64,000 nucleotides of DNA from Tipula vernalis (Eukaryota > Arthropoda > Insecta > Diptera > Tipulidae): assembly GCA_958295665.1 (NCBI GenBank), contig OY282560.1, forward strand, positions 87,768,311 to 87,832,310. Reading direction: 5' to 3'. A model generated the notes under the pieces. The model saw nothing but the letters and a program-made list of their open reading frames with translations, searched no databases and had not been told where the DNA came from. Positions within the stretch are counted from its first letter, which is position 1. Every line of letters begins with the position of its first letter. The position numbers and the translations under genes are program-made. Of this stretch, positions 36,581-50,661 are shown in pieces.

Positions 36581-36718
36581 TTTTGGATGCACCTTTAAGC
36601 ATAGTAGTTACTTTTGTGGCTACGCTTTAAAACATATTTTTTTTCCCAAAAGGGTGGGTGTTTGTAGCCCAGAGCACTGCGTTCATTGAGGCTTATTGTG
36701 CATCCCTAGAGCGGGTCG

Positions 36719-37190
36719 GCGTTAGCCCACTGGATTATGTACGCATTGAGGAACTTGAATCTTTTTAGGATGATAGCATGTAAAGAGTAGGTGTTCCGAT
36801 GTCTCCTTACCGCAATCACAGAATCTGCACTGGTCCGTAAGGGACCTTCCCATTTTATGTAGATGGCCGCTAAAAGGGCCGAGCCCTGTTAAAAACCAGG
36901 TAACTAATCTTAGGGATTGGCGGTCCGTCATCGGTGCCTCTCCTAGACGTATAATATTATAACTGAATAATTTCTTGGCCTGTCTTATCCCAATGGAGGA
37001 CTCCCAGAGTAATTTCCTATAGTTCTGCTCCCAGTCCCTTATACCATCTGCCAAGTGGGTTTTGGAAAAGCAATACTAGGGCTGAGACCCAGGAAATCTC
37101 GGCTTATTCCCATTTTTGCACATCGGTCTGCTGCCTCATTTCGTTTAATAGTGGAGTGGGCAGGAGACCACAAAAGGGCGACTTTTTTGC
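36719..37190 (-). pseudogene. LINE RNase H end and C-terminal zinc knuckle
   Basis: Minus strand: WSPAHSTIKRNEAADRCAKMG is the end of an RNase H domain (normally VPGH..I.GNE.AD..AK.G). It is followed by the stretch ending CRFCDCGKETSEHLLFTC, a zinc knuckle seen at the C terminus of LINEs of this kind. One frame change occurs near 37055. Confidence 0.75.
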
Positions 37191-37199
37191 TTTACCCCG

Positions 37200-37811
37200 T
37201 TCTAATAAATTACAGTAGCAGTTCCAGATTTCGATTTCCGATGTCAGTTCGTGTAGAGCCGTTTCTGTTGACTTCGCTGCTTGATAGGCGTGCTGCCTAG
37301 AGTCCAGAGGTTATCTTTGGAGAGTGTTGGATCTGATACAAAGTCCCAGAATTTTCTCCATGGTTTTCAGTAAAAATGATGTGAGGCTAATAGGTCTATA
37401 AGACCTAATCTCCTCTGGGGATCTTTTCCCCGCTTTTGGGATAAAAATTACTCGTAGCTGGCTCTGAAGAGTATAGAAAGTCTGCAGGCCTTGTTGTAAA
37501 AAAGTGGGCTATACGCAGTCCCCTCCCGGTGATTTGAAAGGGCCAAATGATTTGACTGCCCAGCTTATCCGTTCCGGCGTAAAAAACCTCCTCAAGAACT
37601 CGTGAGCCCCCTTTGGAACCAGATACGGATGTTCGCTACTTGCGTTGGATTCTTCCTGATCCCTCAGTACTACACATTCTGGGAAGTGACCTCTCACTAG
37701 ACATTCCAGAGTCTCCTCCCTGGTTGTGGTTGTCTCTCCACTTGGTTTCCTTACAGATCCCAAGGAATTCCTGTGCTCCAAGTAGAGTGCCTTCTGAAGT
37801 CGACACGCCAT
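37200..37811 (-). pseudogene. LINE RT N-terminal part
   Basis: Minus strand: FGPFKSPGGDCV (RT block 0/1), then QLRVIFIPKAGK, RSYRPISLTSFLLKTMEKI and HAYQAAKSTETALHEL. These are the first RT blocks in order. Frame changes occur near 37505 and 37310. The sequence jumps from here straight into RNase H, so the D and FADD blocks are deleted. Confidence 0.78.
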
Positions 37812-37866
37812 AGGTAATTTGTCTATTTTCTTACAGAAGTCTCTTCAGCTTAGTCTCTTGCTCTGC

Positions 37867-38886
37867 CTAAGAGCTATGTATGTTGTATTGGGTAAGGGAA
37901 TTCTGATAGGTAGTCCAATCGTTCGTCCTCTTAGCCCTATTAAAAAGTTTACGGACATTTCCTCTCATGTTTTCCAAGTTTTGGTTCCACCAAGGAACAT
38001 TCCTTGTACCTCTAATACGCACCAGGGGTAAGCTTGAGTGGTAGGCATTAATTATTGCCTCTGTAACGTCATTTGCTACCCTGTCGAGGTCTTCGACAGA
38101 GTTTATCGTGGTCTGTAGACCAGCTAAGTTATCCAAAAGTCTGTCATTATAGACTGGCCAGTTGGTGCATTTTGGTATCCTTAACATGAACTCTTGTCTC
38201 GAAGGGATCTTGATATCGAACCTTATGTACATATGATCTGAGAGGGATGCTTCCTTGGACACATGCCAGTCGAGAATTGCACTGGAGGTACGCATGTCAG
38301 ACAGAGTAAGATCCAGTACCTCTATCCTAACCGCCTTGACTAAGATCGCATCCCTTTATTGTTTACTGCTAAGTTGTTACTAAGGCAGGTGGTGTGCATT
38401 AGCGTCGCAACCAATGATGAATTTTTGGTGATAAATCAAGCAATAATTCACGAAGCTCTATATCAATTTTGGAGTGTTGGGAGGGGGATCATTTTCATCC
38501 CCGGGAAAATATGCAGAAGCGATGTTAATCACCCTCCCGCCTCCTTTTCGTAAGGGTATTTCTATTGAAACAGCCATGATGTCCCTAGAAATAAATTGGT
38601 TAATAGAGAAGATATTGTGCCTTGAGCGACAGCGAATTGCTGTCCTCGGCCTATCTGCAGCTGTGTCGTATACTAGCTTACCTGTATTGGCTGCAAAACC
38701 TTTAATCTTCCCATTGTTGGTCCAAGGCTCCTGTATGAGAGCTATATCCCAGTCATTAATCGTAAAAAGACGGTTAAGGTTATTTGTAGCCGTCTTCGAT
38801 CGATGCAAATTAATCTGCACGAATCTCAGTTTCGAGGTTGTTGTTGTAGGTTTGGTGTGTATCACCATGATGTTATTTTTTTTCAT
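37867..38886 (-). pseudogene. LINE endonuclease and linker
   Basis: Minus strand from 38886: LRFVQINLHRSKTATNNL and DIALIQEPW are the opening blocks of an LOA/R1-like endonuclease. SLSDHMYIRFDI (about 38250) is the catalytic SDH block. The linker continues to 37867. The frame is broken between 38458 and 38295. The region overlaps the end of ORF1 by a few bases, as is usual for two-ORF LINEs. Confidence 0.78.
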
Positions 38887-39763
38887 TTCTTAGGCTCCGG
38901 AGAGCCTGGTTTACTTGGTCGCTGTTGTGCTACCCTTCCTCTAGGGGTCAACCCATGGCTTTTCCCGCTCCTTCTTCGGCCCGGTTTGGCCGGTCTCCCT
39001 GTTCCGGAGGTGTCAGGTCTCCTGGCCTCCCCCGGGCCAGTGGCCTCACCACCGCGGCCAGCGTTCTCAGCCAAAGCTACCCTTGACGTGCCGGGCAGAT
39101 TCGGCTCCGCCACTCTCCCCTTGACTGCATTCACCGCCTCCTCCTTCTTTGGGTGGAAGTGTACAGAGCCAAACATCCAGTTGACTCTGTAGTTGGATCC
39201 CTTGAGTATCTCTGCCGTTTTGTGTGAAACGGACATCGTAATTTGAAGGAGGTCGTCTTCTCGCTCCTTCCTCGCAATAATCCTCCAATCTGCGTCTCTT
39301 AGGTCCTTATTCTGGATCGCCAGACGATGCAGTATCTTTTTGTTTGTCTCCTTACCACCTCGTGGTAGGTAGACAAACATGATCTTTGAGCGAGCCAACT
39401 CCTCCTCCCCGACTCTTTCAGGGATGCTCCGTCCCATGGCTTAAGTGAGGGCACTGTGGCCCTAAGCCACTCTACCGTGTCGTAATCGGCACAGTTGACC
39501 GTGAGCCAACCGTTTCTGGTGCGACGTCCTAGGAAATTTGGCCTAACACCATTTAACGGCAGCTCCGCCACTGTGTCCATTGTGGTATTCTGTATTGCCA
39601 GAATCTGGGCAATGGCCAGATTTGTTTCAGGGAAACCTTGATCGGTAATATCCAACCTGATAGCCTTCACTGCATTACTATAAGTTGTGGCCGTGTCGGC
39701 CCTGTTCTCGGGGCAGTTCTCCCTATTGTCGCCCTCCGTTGCAGGTTTTGGGGCGGCTTCCAA
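38883..39763 (-). pseudogene. LINE ORF1 (gag-like) protein, frameshifted
   Basis: Minus strand 39763-39440 and then 39437-38883 in another phase. The first part reads a lysine/alanine-rich leader and GWLTVNCADYDTVEWL followed by LKPWDGASLK. The second reads ELARSKIMFVYLPRG, LAIQNKDLRDADWRII and a proline/glycine/arginine-rich tail. This resembles the DUF4780-type ORF1 of some insect LINEs. The 154- and 184-codon pieces overlap, and a one-base change near 39430 joins them in phase. Confidence 0.65.
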
Positions 39764-39780
39764 CGCCTTCTTAAAAATGT

Positions 39781-40303
39781 TTAGTCAAATACCTAAGTCG
39801 TCAGAAGGCAAAATATCCCGAGACAATTCTACATGTCCCTAATAATTTTGCAATCCACTGTAGTTTGCAGCTTTGTTCTCTTTATATACCTCCACAAGCT
39901 TTTCGGTTTTTTGGCGGTGTTAATAATAATTAGATATGTCGTAATTCTAATAATATCTGAACTCAATTCAATCAGATACCTTTAGCCGCTTTTCCTATAA
40001 TTGCCCGCCAGTTAACTTTTGTTTCATAAAGGCTATGGGTCGGCTACATCCTTCGAGATTTCTCTGAAAGAGTGTGCTCCCTCAATGATCCTAAGATGAA
40101 CAGAGGTTCATGTCGGAATGCCAAAAGACATTCTTTAGATCCAAGCTCGCTAAAGATTTAGACTTTTGGAGAAGTGTTGAGTAACAGCGTTGCTTAATAG
40201 TTGAAGCGTACTACTTAGCCCATTATATAGCTGGGCAAAGGCCGGTGCCACTTCTAGTTTTGAGAAAAGTGCAGGCTTAATGTCAAAGAAGTAAAGTGCG
40301 AAT
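39781..40303. other. Possible LINE 5' region
   Basis: Moderate-GC sequence upstream of the LINE ORF1 on the minus strand. No motif-bearing frame. It may be the 5' UTR of that LINE, but no boundary can be seen. Confidence 0.35.
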
Positions 40304-40505
40304 TTTTACTTTATTAATTTTTTATTGAATATTAATTAATTCATGTAATATCTAATATGCTACAGGTGGTTAGACCATTTTAATTATGTTTCGATTAACA
40401 CGAGAAGTATATTAGTATTTACGAACAGTAATTCAACGAAACCGACTAATAGACGTAATTCTATTTATTTAATTATATGATTTTAATACAAAAAAAACCT
40501 TCGGA
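40304..40505 (-). mobile_element. Foldback MITE family, copy 3 (one arm)
   Basis: Reverse complement of about 7590-7790, including ATTAATTTTTTATTGAATAT, the GGTTTCGTTGAATTACTG segment and TGATTTTAATAC. It ends at AAAAAAACCTTCGGAACATA. The block with GCCGCGGC is absent, so only one part of the element is present. Confidence 0.78.
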
Positions 40506-43974
<3,469 letters not shown>

Positions 43975-44892
43975 TGAAGTTTGCCCTAAAACTAAACATT
44001 TGTCCTAAAAATTGACTTTCCTGTTAATGTATTAGTAAGAATAATAAATCTCTCGTTATTATGAATTTTTATGTAAACAATTTTTTTTACTGATGTAATT
44101 TAAATTTACAAAAAACATCTAAATAAACTCTACTCAATCTGGCCAAAAAGATCATAAACAAATGGACACAAGTTTTACAGACAGCCGGAGAACCGCTCTA
44201 CCTAAAACAATGATAACGACGTCATTAAGGATAGTGGGCGATCTCCCTACCTAAAACAATAACACTTTCAAAAATTTAGAAGATAAGTGACTTATGACGG
44301 ACGTGTTGCGTCCCTATATGCAAGTTCGAATAAAGCCTGTTATTAAAAATATTCTCAATCTGGCCCAAAGGTCGTACCCAAGTAGACATCCTTCACTAAG
44401 GGCAGAGTGCAATTTCCTCTATCGCAGAAATATTACAACTTTCAAAAATCTATGAGATAAGTAACTTAGAACAGACGTATTGCGTCCTTATATGTAAGAT
44501 CATATAAAGTTTGATATTAAAAAAATTCTCAATCTGACTCAAGAGGACATATATTTTCAAGGTTAATGAGTGGCCTTCTCTATCTAAAATATATTCAAAT
44601 TTTCAAAATTCTAGGATATAAGTGACTTAGGACAGGCATGCTGCGCCCCTATATGTAAATTCGTCTAAAGTTGAATATTAAAAAATTCTCAATCTAGCCC
44701 AAAGATCGTACCCAAGTGGACACACTTAACTAGGGGTAGAGGGCAATCATTTTTATCTCAGAAATATTACAACTTTTCAAAATCTAGAAGATAAGTAACT
44801 TAGCACAGACGTATTTCGTCCATGTAAGATCGTGTAAAGTTGGAAGTTAAAAAAATTCTATATCTGGCCCAGAGCTCGTATTCAAGTGGACA
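43975..44892 (+). repeat. Left arm, tandem ~170-bp units
   Basis: CTCAATCTGGCC landmarks at about 44134, 44354, 44527, 44689 and 44862 give spacings of about 220, 173, 162 and 173. Confidence 0.85.
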
Positions 44893-45187
44893 TACAGCCT
44901 TGGCCAAAAATATAAAGCACCCCTATCTATTAGCATTATATATATTAATATTATGTCTTTCTAAACAATGGGTGTTAACGAACGAGTCATCCCACCGAAT
45001 GCGACCCTTAATTATTGAAAATCACCAATTTTTGTTTTGTTTTAGGTTCTTAACAAGAAGTTGTAGCGTCGTAAAATTTTTTTATTTTAGTTTTGTATTT
45101 GATCGTGTGCAGTCTTCACATAAAGTGTTTTAAATCAAAAATAGTTTTCGTAAGTTTTTTGAGAAAAAAAGTGTGTTTGTGATAATT

Positions 45188-46339
45188 ATGCCTAAAGCGT
45201 GCCAACTCAGTGAAGGAATAAGGGCACAAATTGTGTTGTTGGATTCCCAGGGTGTAAGCCAAATTAAAATATCCCAAAAATTAAAATGCTCTCGTGGAGC
45301 AGTTCAATCTACATTGAAAAGGGTTAAAGAGACCGGGGACTATGCCTATAAACTACGCTCAGGCAGAAATCGTATCACTTCGGTAAGAGACGATCGACAA
45401 ATTGTGCGAAAATCTCTCAAAAACCGAAGAAAAACATCTGCTGAGATAGCTGCAGAGCATTTAACAGAACAAGAAGTTCACATTTCGGCACGGACAGTTA
45501 GAAGAAGGCTCCTGCAAGCTGGATTGAAAGGTTGTAAAGCAAGAAAAAAACCTTTGCTCTCACTTACCAACATAAAAAGTCGCTTGAGATGGGCTCGAGA
45601 ACACAAACATTGGAATGACGTGGATTGGGCGAGAGTTGTTTGGTCAGATGAATCTACTTTTGAGGTAAATATAAAAAATAAATATTAAAAAATAATTAGT
45701 CAAAAAAAAAATAAAAAATTGTGCTATGTATTTTAAAAGAATTAATAGAGAAATTTATGTTAAATTTGATGGAATTCTTATAGATTTTTGGAACTCCTGG
45801 CGCAACCATCGTAAGAAGAAGAGTCGGGGAAGCATACAATCCTGATTGTATAGTGCCTACCGTAAAGCATGGAGGGGTAAACTGATGGTGTGGGGTTGTA
45901 TGGCATCATCAGGGGTGGGAAAACTGTTGTTTTGTGAGGGTCCGATGAACAGTACCAACTATGTTACCGTCCTCGAGGCTGCATTGAATGCCTCAATTCG
46001 GCAAATCTTTGGGGAAACGGATAGTTCTTCGATAATTTATCAACAGGATAATCCCCCTGCCATACTTCCCGCGTTACGATGAGTTGGTTTCGAAAAAAAA
46101 AAATTCGAGTCATGGACTGGCCCGCCCAGTCACCAGACCTAAATCCCATTGAAAATTTGTGGTCAATTTAAAAAAAAAAAATCAAGGATCGCAGTATGAC
46201 TTCAAAGGAAGACCTCAAACGTGCGCTGACAGAGGAATGGAAAAACATATCGAGAAATACCTGCGAAAAATTAGTACGGTCGATGAATAAAAGAGTCCTG
46301 GCTGTCATCAAAGCCAAAGGAGGACCTACAAAATACTAA
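45188..46339 (+). pseudogene. Tc1-like transposase with one intron, frameshifted
   Basis: Start at ATG 45188 (MPKACQLSEGIRAQIVLLD), preferred to an upstream in-frame ATG at 45173 because family proteins begin in this manner. Exon 1 (45188-45664) holds the paired helix-turn-helix region and WSDESTFE, the first catalytic Asp. GT at 45665 and AG at 45782-45783 bound a 119-bp AT-rich intron. Exon 2 starts IFGTPGA, then KLMVWGCMASSG, YQQDN (second Asp), [16 protein letters not shown] (catalytic Glu, 34 residues on), and ends GPTKY at 46339. Frame breaks occur near 45876, near 46050 and in an A-run near 46170. Joined length would be about 344 residues, normal for Tc1. Confidence 0.85.
45665..45783 (+). 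other. Probable intron in Tc1-like transposase
   Basis: 119 bp, AT-rich, GTAAATATAA at the 5' end and TTCTTATAG at the 3' end. It separates ...STFE from IFGTPG..., which are adjacent in Tc1 relatives. Without removal it introduces several stops. Confidence 0.75.
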
Positions 46340-46456
46340 AATTAATAAAATATAAAAAGTATTTCCTAAAAATATTGAGTTTTAATTTTTGTCTTCATTC
46401 GTTTTGTAAATACTGCAATTTGGGAGGGGTGCTTTTTAATTTTGGCCAAGGCTGTA

Positions 46457-47730
46457 TTACTAAGGGTAGAGGGCAAGAATATTTTTAATACCAATCTATA
46501 TGCGATCTTTATTATAGGGGCGCAACACGTCTGTCCCAAGTCACTTATCTTCTAGATTTTTGAAAATTGTAATATTTTATAGATAGAGAAGGCCACGCAC
46601 TACCCTCGAAAATATATGTATCGGTACGATCTTTGGGCCAGATCGAGAATTTTTTTAATACCAGCCTTTATACGATCTTACATATAGGGACACAAAGCGT
46701 CAATCCTAAGTCACTTATGTTCTAGATTTTTGAAAATTGTAATATTTTATAGATAGAGAAGGCAACTCACTACCCTCGAAAATATATGTCCACTTCGGTA
46801 CGATCTTTGGACCAGATTGAGAATTTTTTTAGTACCAGCCTTTATAAGATCTTACATATAGGGGCGCAATACGTTTGTCCCTTCTAGATTTTTGAAAATT
46901 GTAATATCATATAGATAGAGAAGGCCACTCACTACCATTGAAAATAAATGTCCACTTGGGTTCGATCTTTGGGCCAGATCGAGAATTTTTTTAATACCAG
47001 CCTTTTACGATCTTACATATAGGGACAAAACACTGTCTGTCCTAAGACACTTATCTTCTAGATTTTTTTTTTGATGCCCTCTACCATTAGTCATGTATGT
47101 CCACTTGAGTACCAACTATGGGCCAGATTGAGAATTTTTTTAATATCCAACTTTATTCGAACTTATGTATATGGACGCAGCACGTCTGTCCTAAGGCAGT
47201 TATCTTCTAGATTTTTGAAAATTGTAATATTTCTGAGATATAGGAGATTGCACCCTCCCCTTATTGATGTCTGTCCACGTGGTTACGATCTTTGAGCCAG
47301 ATTTAGAATTTTTTTAATATTCGATTTTATACGAACCTACTTATAGGGACGCAACACGTCTGTCCTAAGTCACTTATCTTTCACATTTTTAAAAGGGTTA
47401 TTGTGTAGGTAGTGAGATTGCTCACTATCCTTAATGACTTCCTTATCATTGTTTTAGGAAAGAGCGGTTCTTCGACAGTCTGTAAAATTTGTTGTGTCCA
47501 CTCAGTTACGATCTTTTGGGCCAGATTGAGTAATTTTTATATATCACATTTCGAATGAACTTTGATTTTGGTAAATGGTTTCTTTGGACAATAGTAATTA
47601 AAACTTAAGTTTATTTAAAATAAGAATTCATAATAACTAGAGATTTAATATTCTTACTAACACATTCACAGAAAAATCAATTTTTAGGAGAAATGTTTAA
47701 TTTTAGGGCAAACTTTATACATTCGTGCAG
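46457..47730 (-). repeat. Right arm, tandem ~170-bp units, inverted
   Basis: GGCCAGAT(T/C)GAGAATT landmarks at about 46637, 46807, 46973, 47122, 47292 and 47520. The largest spacing (about 228) is outermost, mirroring the left arm. Confidence 0.85.
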
Positions 47731-48350
47731 TCGCATGATGTTTGTCCTAAATTTTGTTTTTGTAAATTTAGGACAAATTTAGGACAAACTTGTCACCTTT
47801 TTTCTGGCTATTAACTTCTCCATGGTTCTGATCTATCCCTTACTACTTGCCAAAACGAATTAATTATTAAGAGAATTTTAGACGGAAATTGGTCAGGAAA
47901 GCTGCCAACAAAAAAAAAACAATCAATTTAAAGTTATAGGATTTTATAGGGGCAATCGATAGTTAAGGTCACCTTAACCTTGAAATCTCTTTTCAAGGTT
48001 ATTTGAAGGCTAACTCTTATTTTTTTATAGGAACCCTCATGTTTGACCCCTTATTCTAAAAGAGCGTAAAATTTTACATTCAGACGGGTGTTTAAGGCAT
48101 TTTGTTTAATGACATTCAGCAACCAGTTCAAGATTAAATTTGGTTACGAAATGGTCCGTAATAATCAGCAGTGTTGAGCGGGTGACTTTGACCTTTACTG
48201 CCAAAGTCATTTTAGGATCAACTGGACGTCAGTGAACAAATTTAAAATTTATAATTCCGATGTTTCTTTTACGATTTTCGCTTCTTCTTCTGTATTTAGT
48301 TATTTATAAATTAATTTTTGTTGTTGCTCTCAAAAAAATAAATAAACCAA
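47731..48350. other. No recognised gene; TTTAGGACAAA repeats at the start
   Basis: 47735-47800 contains repeated and inverted TTTGTCCTAAA/TTTAGGACAAA words, probably the outer edge of the foldback-like element. The rest has no motif. Confidence 0.5.
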
Positions 48351-48355
48351 TAGCT

Positions 48356-49610
48356 ATACCGCTATCTTCCCTTTTTGCTCTTTTGAGTACTAGCACTTTC
48401 CAGAAGTTTCCACAAGACATCGGTAACATTAGGGAATTAGATGATGCAGCGATAGAGTCGTCACCACATGTAAAAGTATTAGGTGTTATCTACTAGTATT
48501 AGGTGGTACACTCTGTTACGAATGAGCTTTTGCTCAAAATAAAGTGTACCGAGAGTTAAAATTTATAACTCAACAATAAATAAATAAATAAACACTCCAG
48601 AGTCACACAAAGGTTACAAAACGCGTCATTCTTTCTGAGGCTAGTAGATTGTTTGACCCGCTTGGATGGCTGGCGCCGGTTGTTGTCCAATTTAAAATTT
48701 TCATCCAGAAACTTTGGATCTTAAGCTTAAAGTGGGATGATCCTTTACCCGATGAGCAGAAGCAGCAGTGGAAAACAATACGGTGCACTCTACAAGAAGT
48801 CGAACAAGTTACTATCCCGAGATACATAAACTCGTCTTACCATTTCACCATCGACATTCATTGATTTTGCGATGCCAGCGAGAGCGTGTATGCAGCGGTA
48901 ATATATTTTAAAATCACTACACCGCAAAACTGTAAAACGTGAAATTAGTTTCAAAATCCGCAATATCTTTGCATGGGATTCGAAAATTGTACTCAACTGG
49001 CTTGCCAATGAACCCCGTCGATGGACAACTTTTGTGGCTAATCGAACCTCAATAATCATGGATATCATACCATGAAGCCGCTGGAGATACGTGCCATCAT
49101 CGGAAATCCCTGCAGATTATACCATCGGTGGATTGCTTGCCTCAAAACTTCGAAAGCATATTTTATGGTGGAAGGGACCTGGTTGGCTAAATTACCAAGA
49201 CGAACATTGGCCATTACAAGAGAGCTATTATGGCTGCTACCAAGAAGAATGACCAATAAAGGTGGAAGCATTCGGAGCGATCCTAGCTAATGAACTGTTG
49301 GATGCAATGTTAGTCAGATAATCATCGTTTTTCAAGTTTCAAAGGTTGATCGCATTTATCCTTCGGTTCATCACGAACTCACGAACAAAACTAAAGAAGC
49401 AGAGAACTAGAGAACATTTTCTAAAACCATATGAGCTGCATTTCGCATTTAAAATTGTATGTGCATACGAACAAGAAAGGTCATATCATCAAGAGATATC
49501 CGCTCTCAAACAGGGAAGTAATATACATAAATCGAGCTGTTTTGAGATAACCTACTTCGAGTCGGCGGCAGAATCGAAAACGAAATTTTACTCCCCGTAC
49601 ACGTATTAAA
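48356..49610 (+). pseudogene. BEL/Pao pol fragment: RT end, RNase H, integrase lead-in
   Basis: Plus strand with frame changes. HVKVLGVIY (about 48463) is the BEL/Pao VLGLxW block. RLFDPLGWLAPVVVQFKIFI and LKWDDPLP follow. FCDASESVYAAVIYF (about 48865) is the RNase H start, preceded by TGA at 48862-48864. Then come LASKLRKHILWWKGPGWL in one frame and LIAFILRFI later. The order and motifs are those of BEL/Pao elements. The catalytic YVDD block and integrase core are missing. At least four frameshifts or stops. It may belong to the same family as the fragment at 56.6-57.2 kb. Confidence 0.78.
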
Positions 49611-50609
49611 CGTTTGTTTGTAGGCTCTTCTCTTGTAGGCTCTTCTCTTGTAAAGAGTAAAGTTCACCTCGTTAGAAGAAAAACACTTAGTTATACCTTT
49701 TTGAAATGCCAAAGTCACAAGAATAGAACATAACGTGAAATGCGGAATACATCGTAAACCAACAAATACAATAAGGTGCATCAAAGCCATTGCATTCGTT
49801 AGCGAATAGGTTAATGGCATCACATATGGATGTTATTGACTGAGTTCCAGAAAGAAGAAAGAAACATTGAATGACTCCGATATAAGGTTTGTGCAATCGA
49901 ACCTGGGGAAACATTATCGCATAATAGCATCACCAACAAACTCGGAAATTTGTTGAGAAAATTTGATTTAGAATTGGTCACGAAGAGATCACCTGCTTCA
50001 TCTAAATCGAGCATATACAAAATCCATGACAATAATAAAACGCCAGCTTTTCGAAGTTGCACACAAACCAAGTATTGCAAATCATATGAACAATAAAGAA
50101 TCATAAAAGTTGTCGATGATAAATGGAGGTTAGATGCTTCTAAAATTTCCGTTTTTCAGAATTTACACCACAAGAAACCTGTTTTCAGAGTTTCTCAGAA
50201 AAAGTCAAAAGTGGATTACATCGAAAGTGTATTTTGTCAGGGTATCCTGCATTTTTTCAAAATGGATCGTGTCGCATAATGGGTTTCGTGGATAAATAAA
50301 ATACAAAACTAAGTTTGCTAAAAAATTAGCACTTTTGAAGTTGAGTTTTACTAAAAGTTCTGAATAATTCTGAAGAACAAAAGCGCTTTAACTCGCAACG
50401 TAAAAACATGAAATTTCTCAAACTTCAGGCTTTTAATTTATATATTGAATGTAAAATTCCACTGAGAGTTATGGAACTTTATAGAAAAAGTGTTTTCGAA
50501 TAGCTATGTGGATTGTGATGAAATTGTTAAGCGGAAAGTTTTTACCCAGTTTCTCAATTTTATTCGGCCTGAAACCAGCAGAGCTGATTTTCTTACTTCT
50601 ACTAGACGG
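49611..50609. other. No recognised gene
   Basis: A short direct repeat (TAGGCTCTTCTCTTG, twice) at 49621-49652. Frames of 75-105 codons on the minus strand (49506-50104) have no known motif. A plus-strand frame at about 50492-50664 reads SYVDCDEIVKRKVFTQFL, which looks protein-like but is unassigned. Confidence 0.4.
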
Positions 50610-50661
50610 AGTATCGAAGTCGACAATAAACCTAGTCAGGTTTATTGTCGACTTCGATACT
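50610..50661. repeat. Perfect hairpin, 24-bp arms
   Basis: Arms AGTATCGAAGTCGACAATAA... and the exact complement, 24 bp each, with a 4-base loop AGTC. It contains GTCGAC in each arm. Confidence 0.93.

Larger units (their letters stand above)
36719..39780 (-). mobile_element. Internally deleted LINE with RNase H (LOA/I/R1 group)
   Basis: Minus-strand order: ORF1 (39.76-38.88), endonuclease (38.89-37.87), RT N-terminal part (37.81-37.2), then RNase H and a CCHC knuckle (37.19-36.72). The RT palm with its catalytic block is missing between 37.2 and 37.19 kb. A terminal RNase H places it in the I/LOA/R1-like groups rather than CR1. It has much higher GC than its surroundings, unlike the other LINEs here. 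The 5' boundary is uncertain. Confidence 0.8.
44895..46454 (+). mobile_element. Tc1-like DD34E transposon
   Basis: 1560 bp between TA dinucleotides at 44893-44894 and 46455-46456. The ends are CAGCCTTGGCCAAAAATATA on the left and its inverted counterpart on the right, about 30 bp with a few mismatches. The transposase is on the plus strand. The element sits in the loop of the foldback-like structure and so inserted after it formed, or served as its internal part. Confidence 0.9.
43975..47730. mobile_element. Foldback-like element with tandem-repeat arms
   Basis: Left arm 43975-44892 and right arm about 46457-47730 are inverted copies. Each begins at the outside with a unique segment (AAGTTTGCCCTAAAA, then CATTTGTCCTAAAAATTGA on the left, with the complement on the right). 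Inside that come tandem units of about 150-175 bp carrying CTCAATCTGGCCCAAAG, GAAGATAAGTGACTTA and CAGACGTATTGCGTCC, with the outermost unit about 220 bp in both arms. The left arm has about 5 units, the right about 6. The loop now consists of a Tc1-like element. Overall this resembles Drosophila foldback/Galileo-type architecture, but the sequence is different. No transposase of its own was found. Confidence 0.82.

Noticed and set aside
37055..39192. Plus-strand frames of 64-139 codons
   Set aside because: Antisense shadows of the GC-rich LINE coding sequence on the minus strand.
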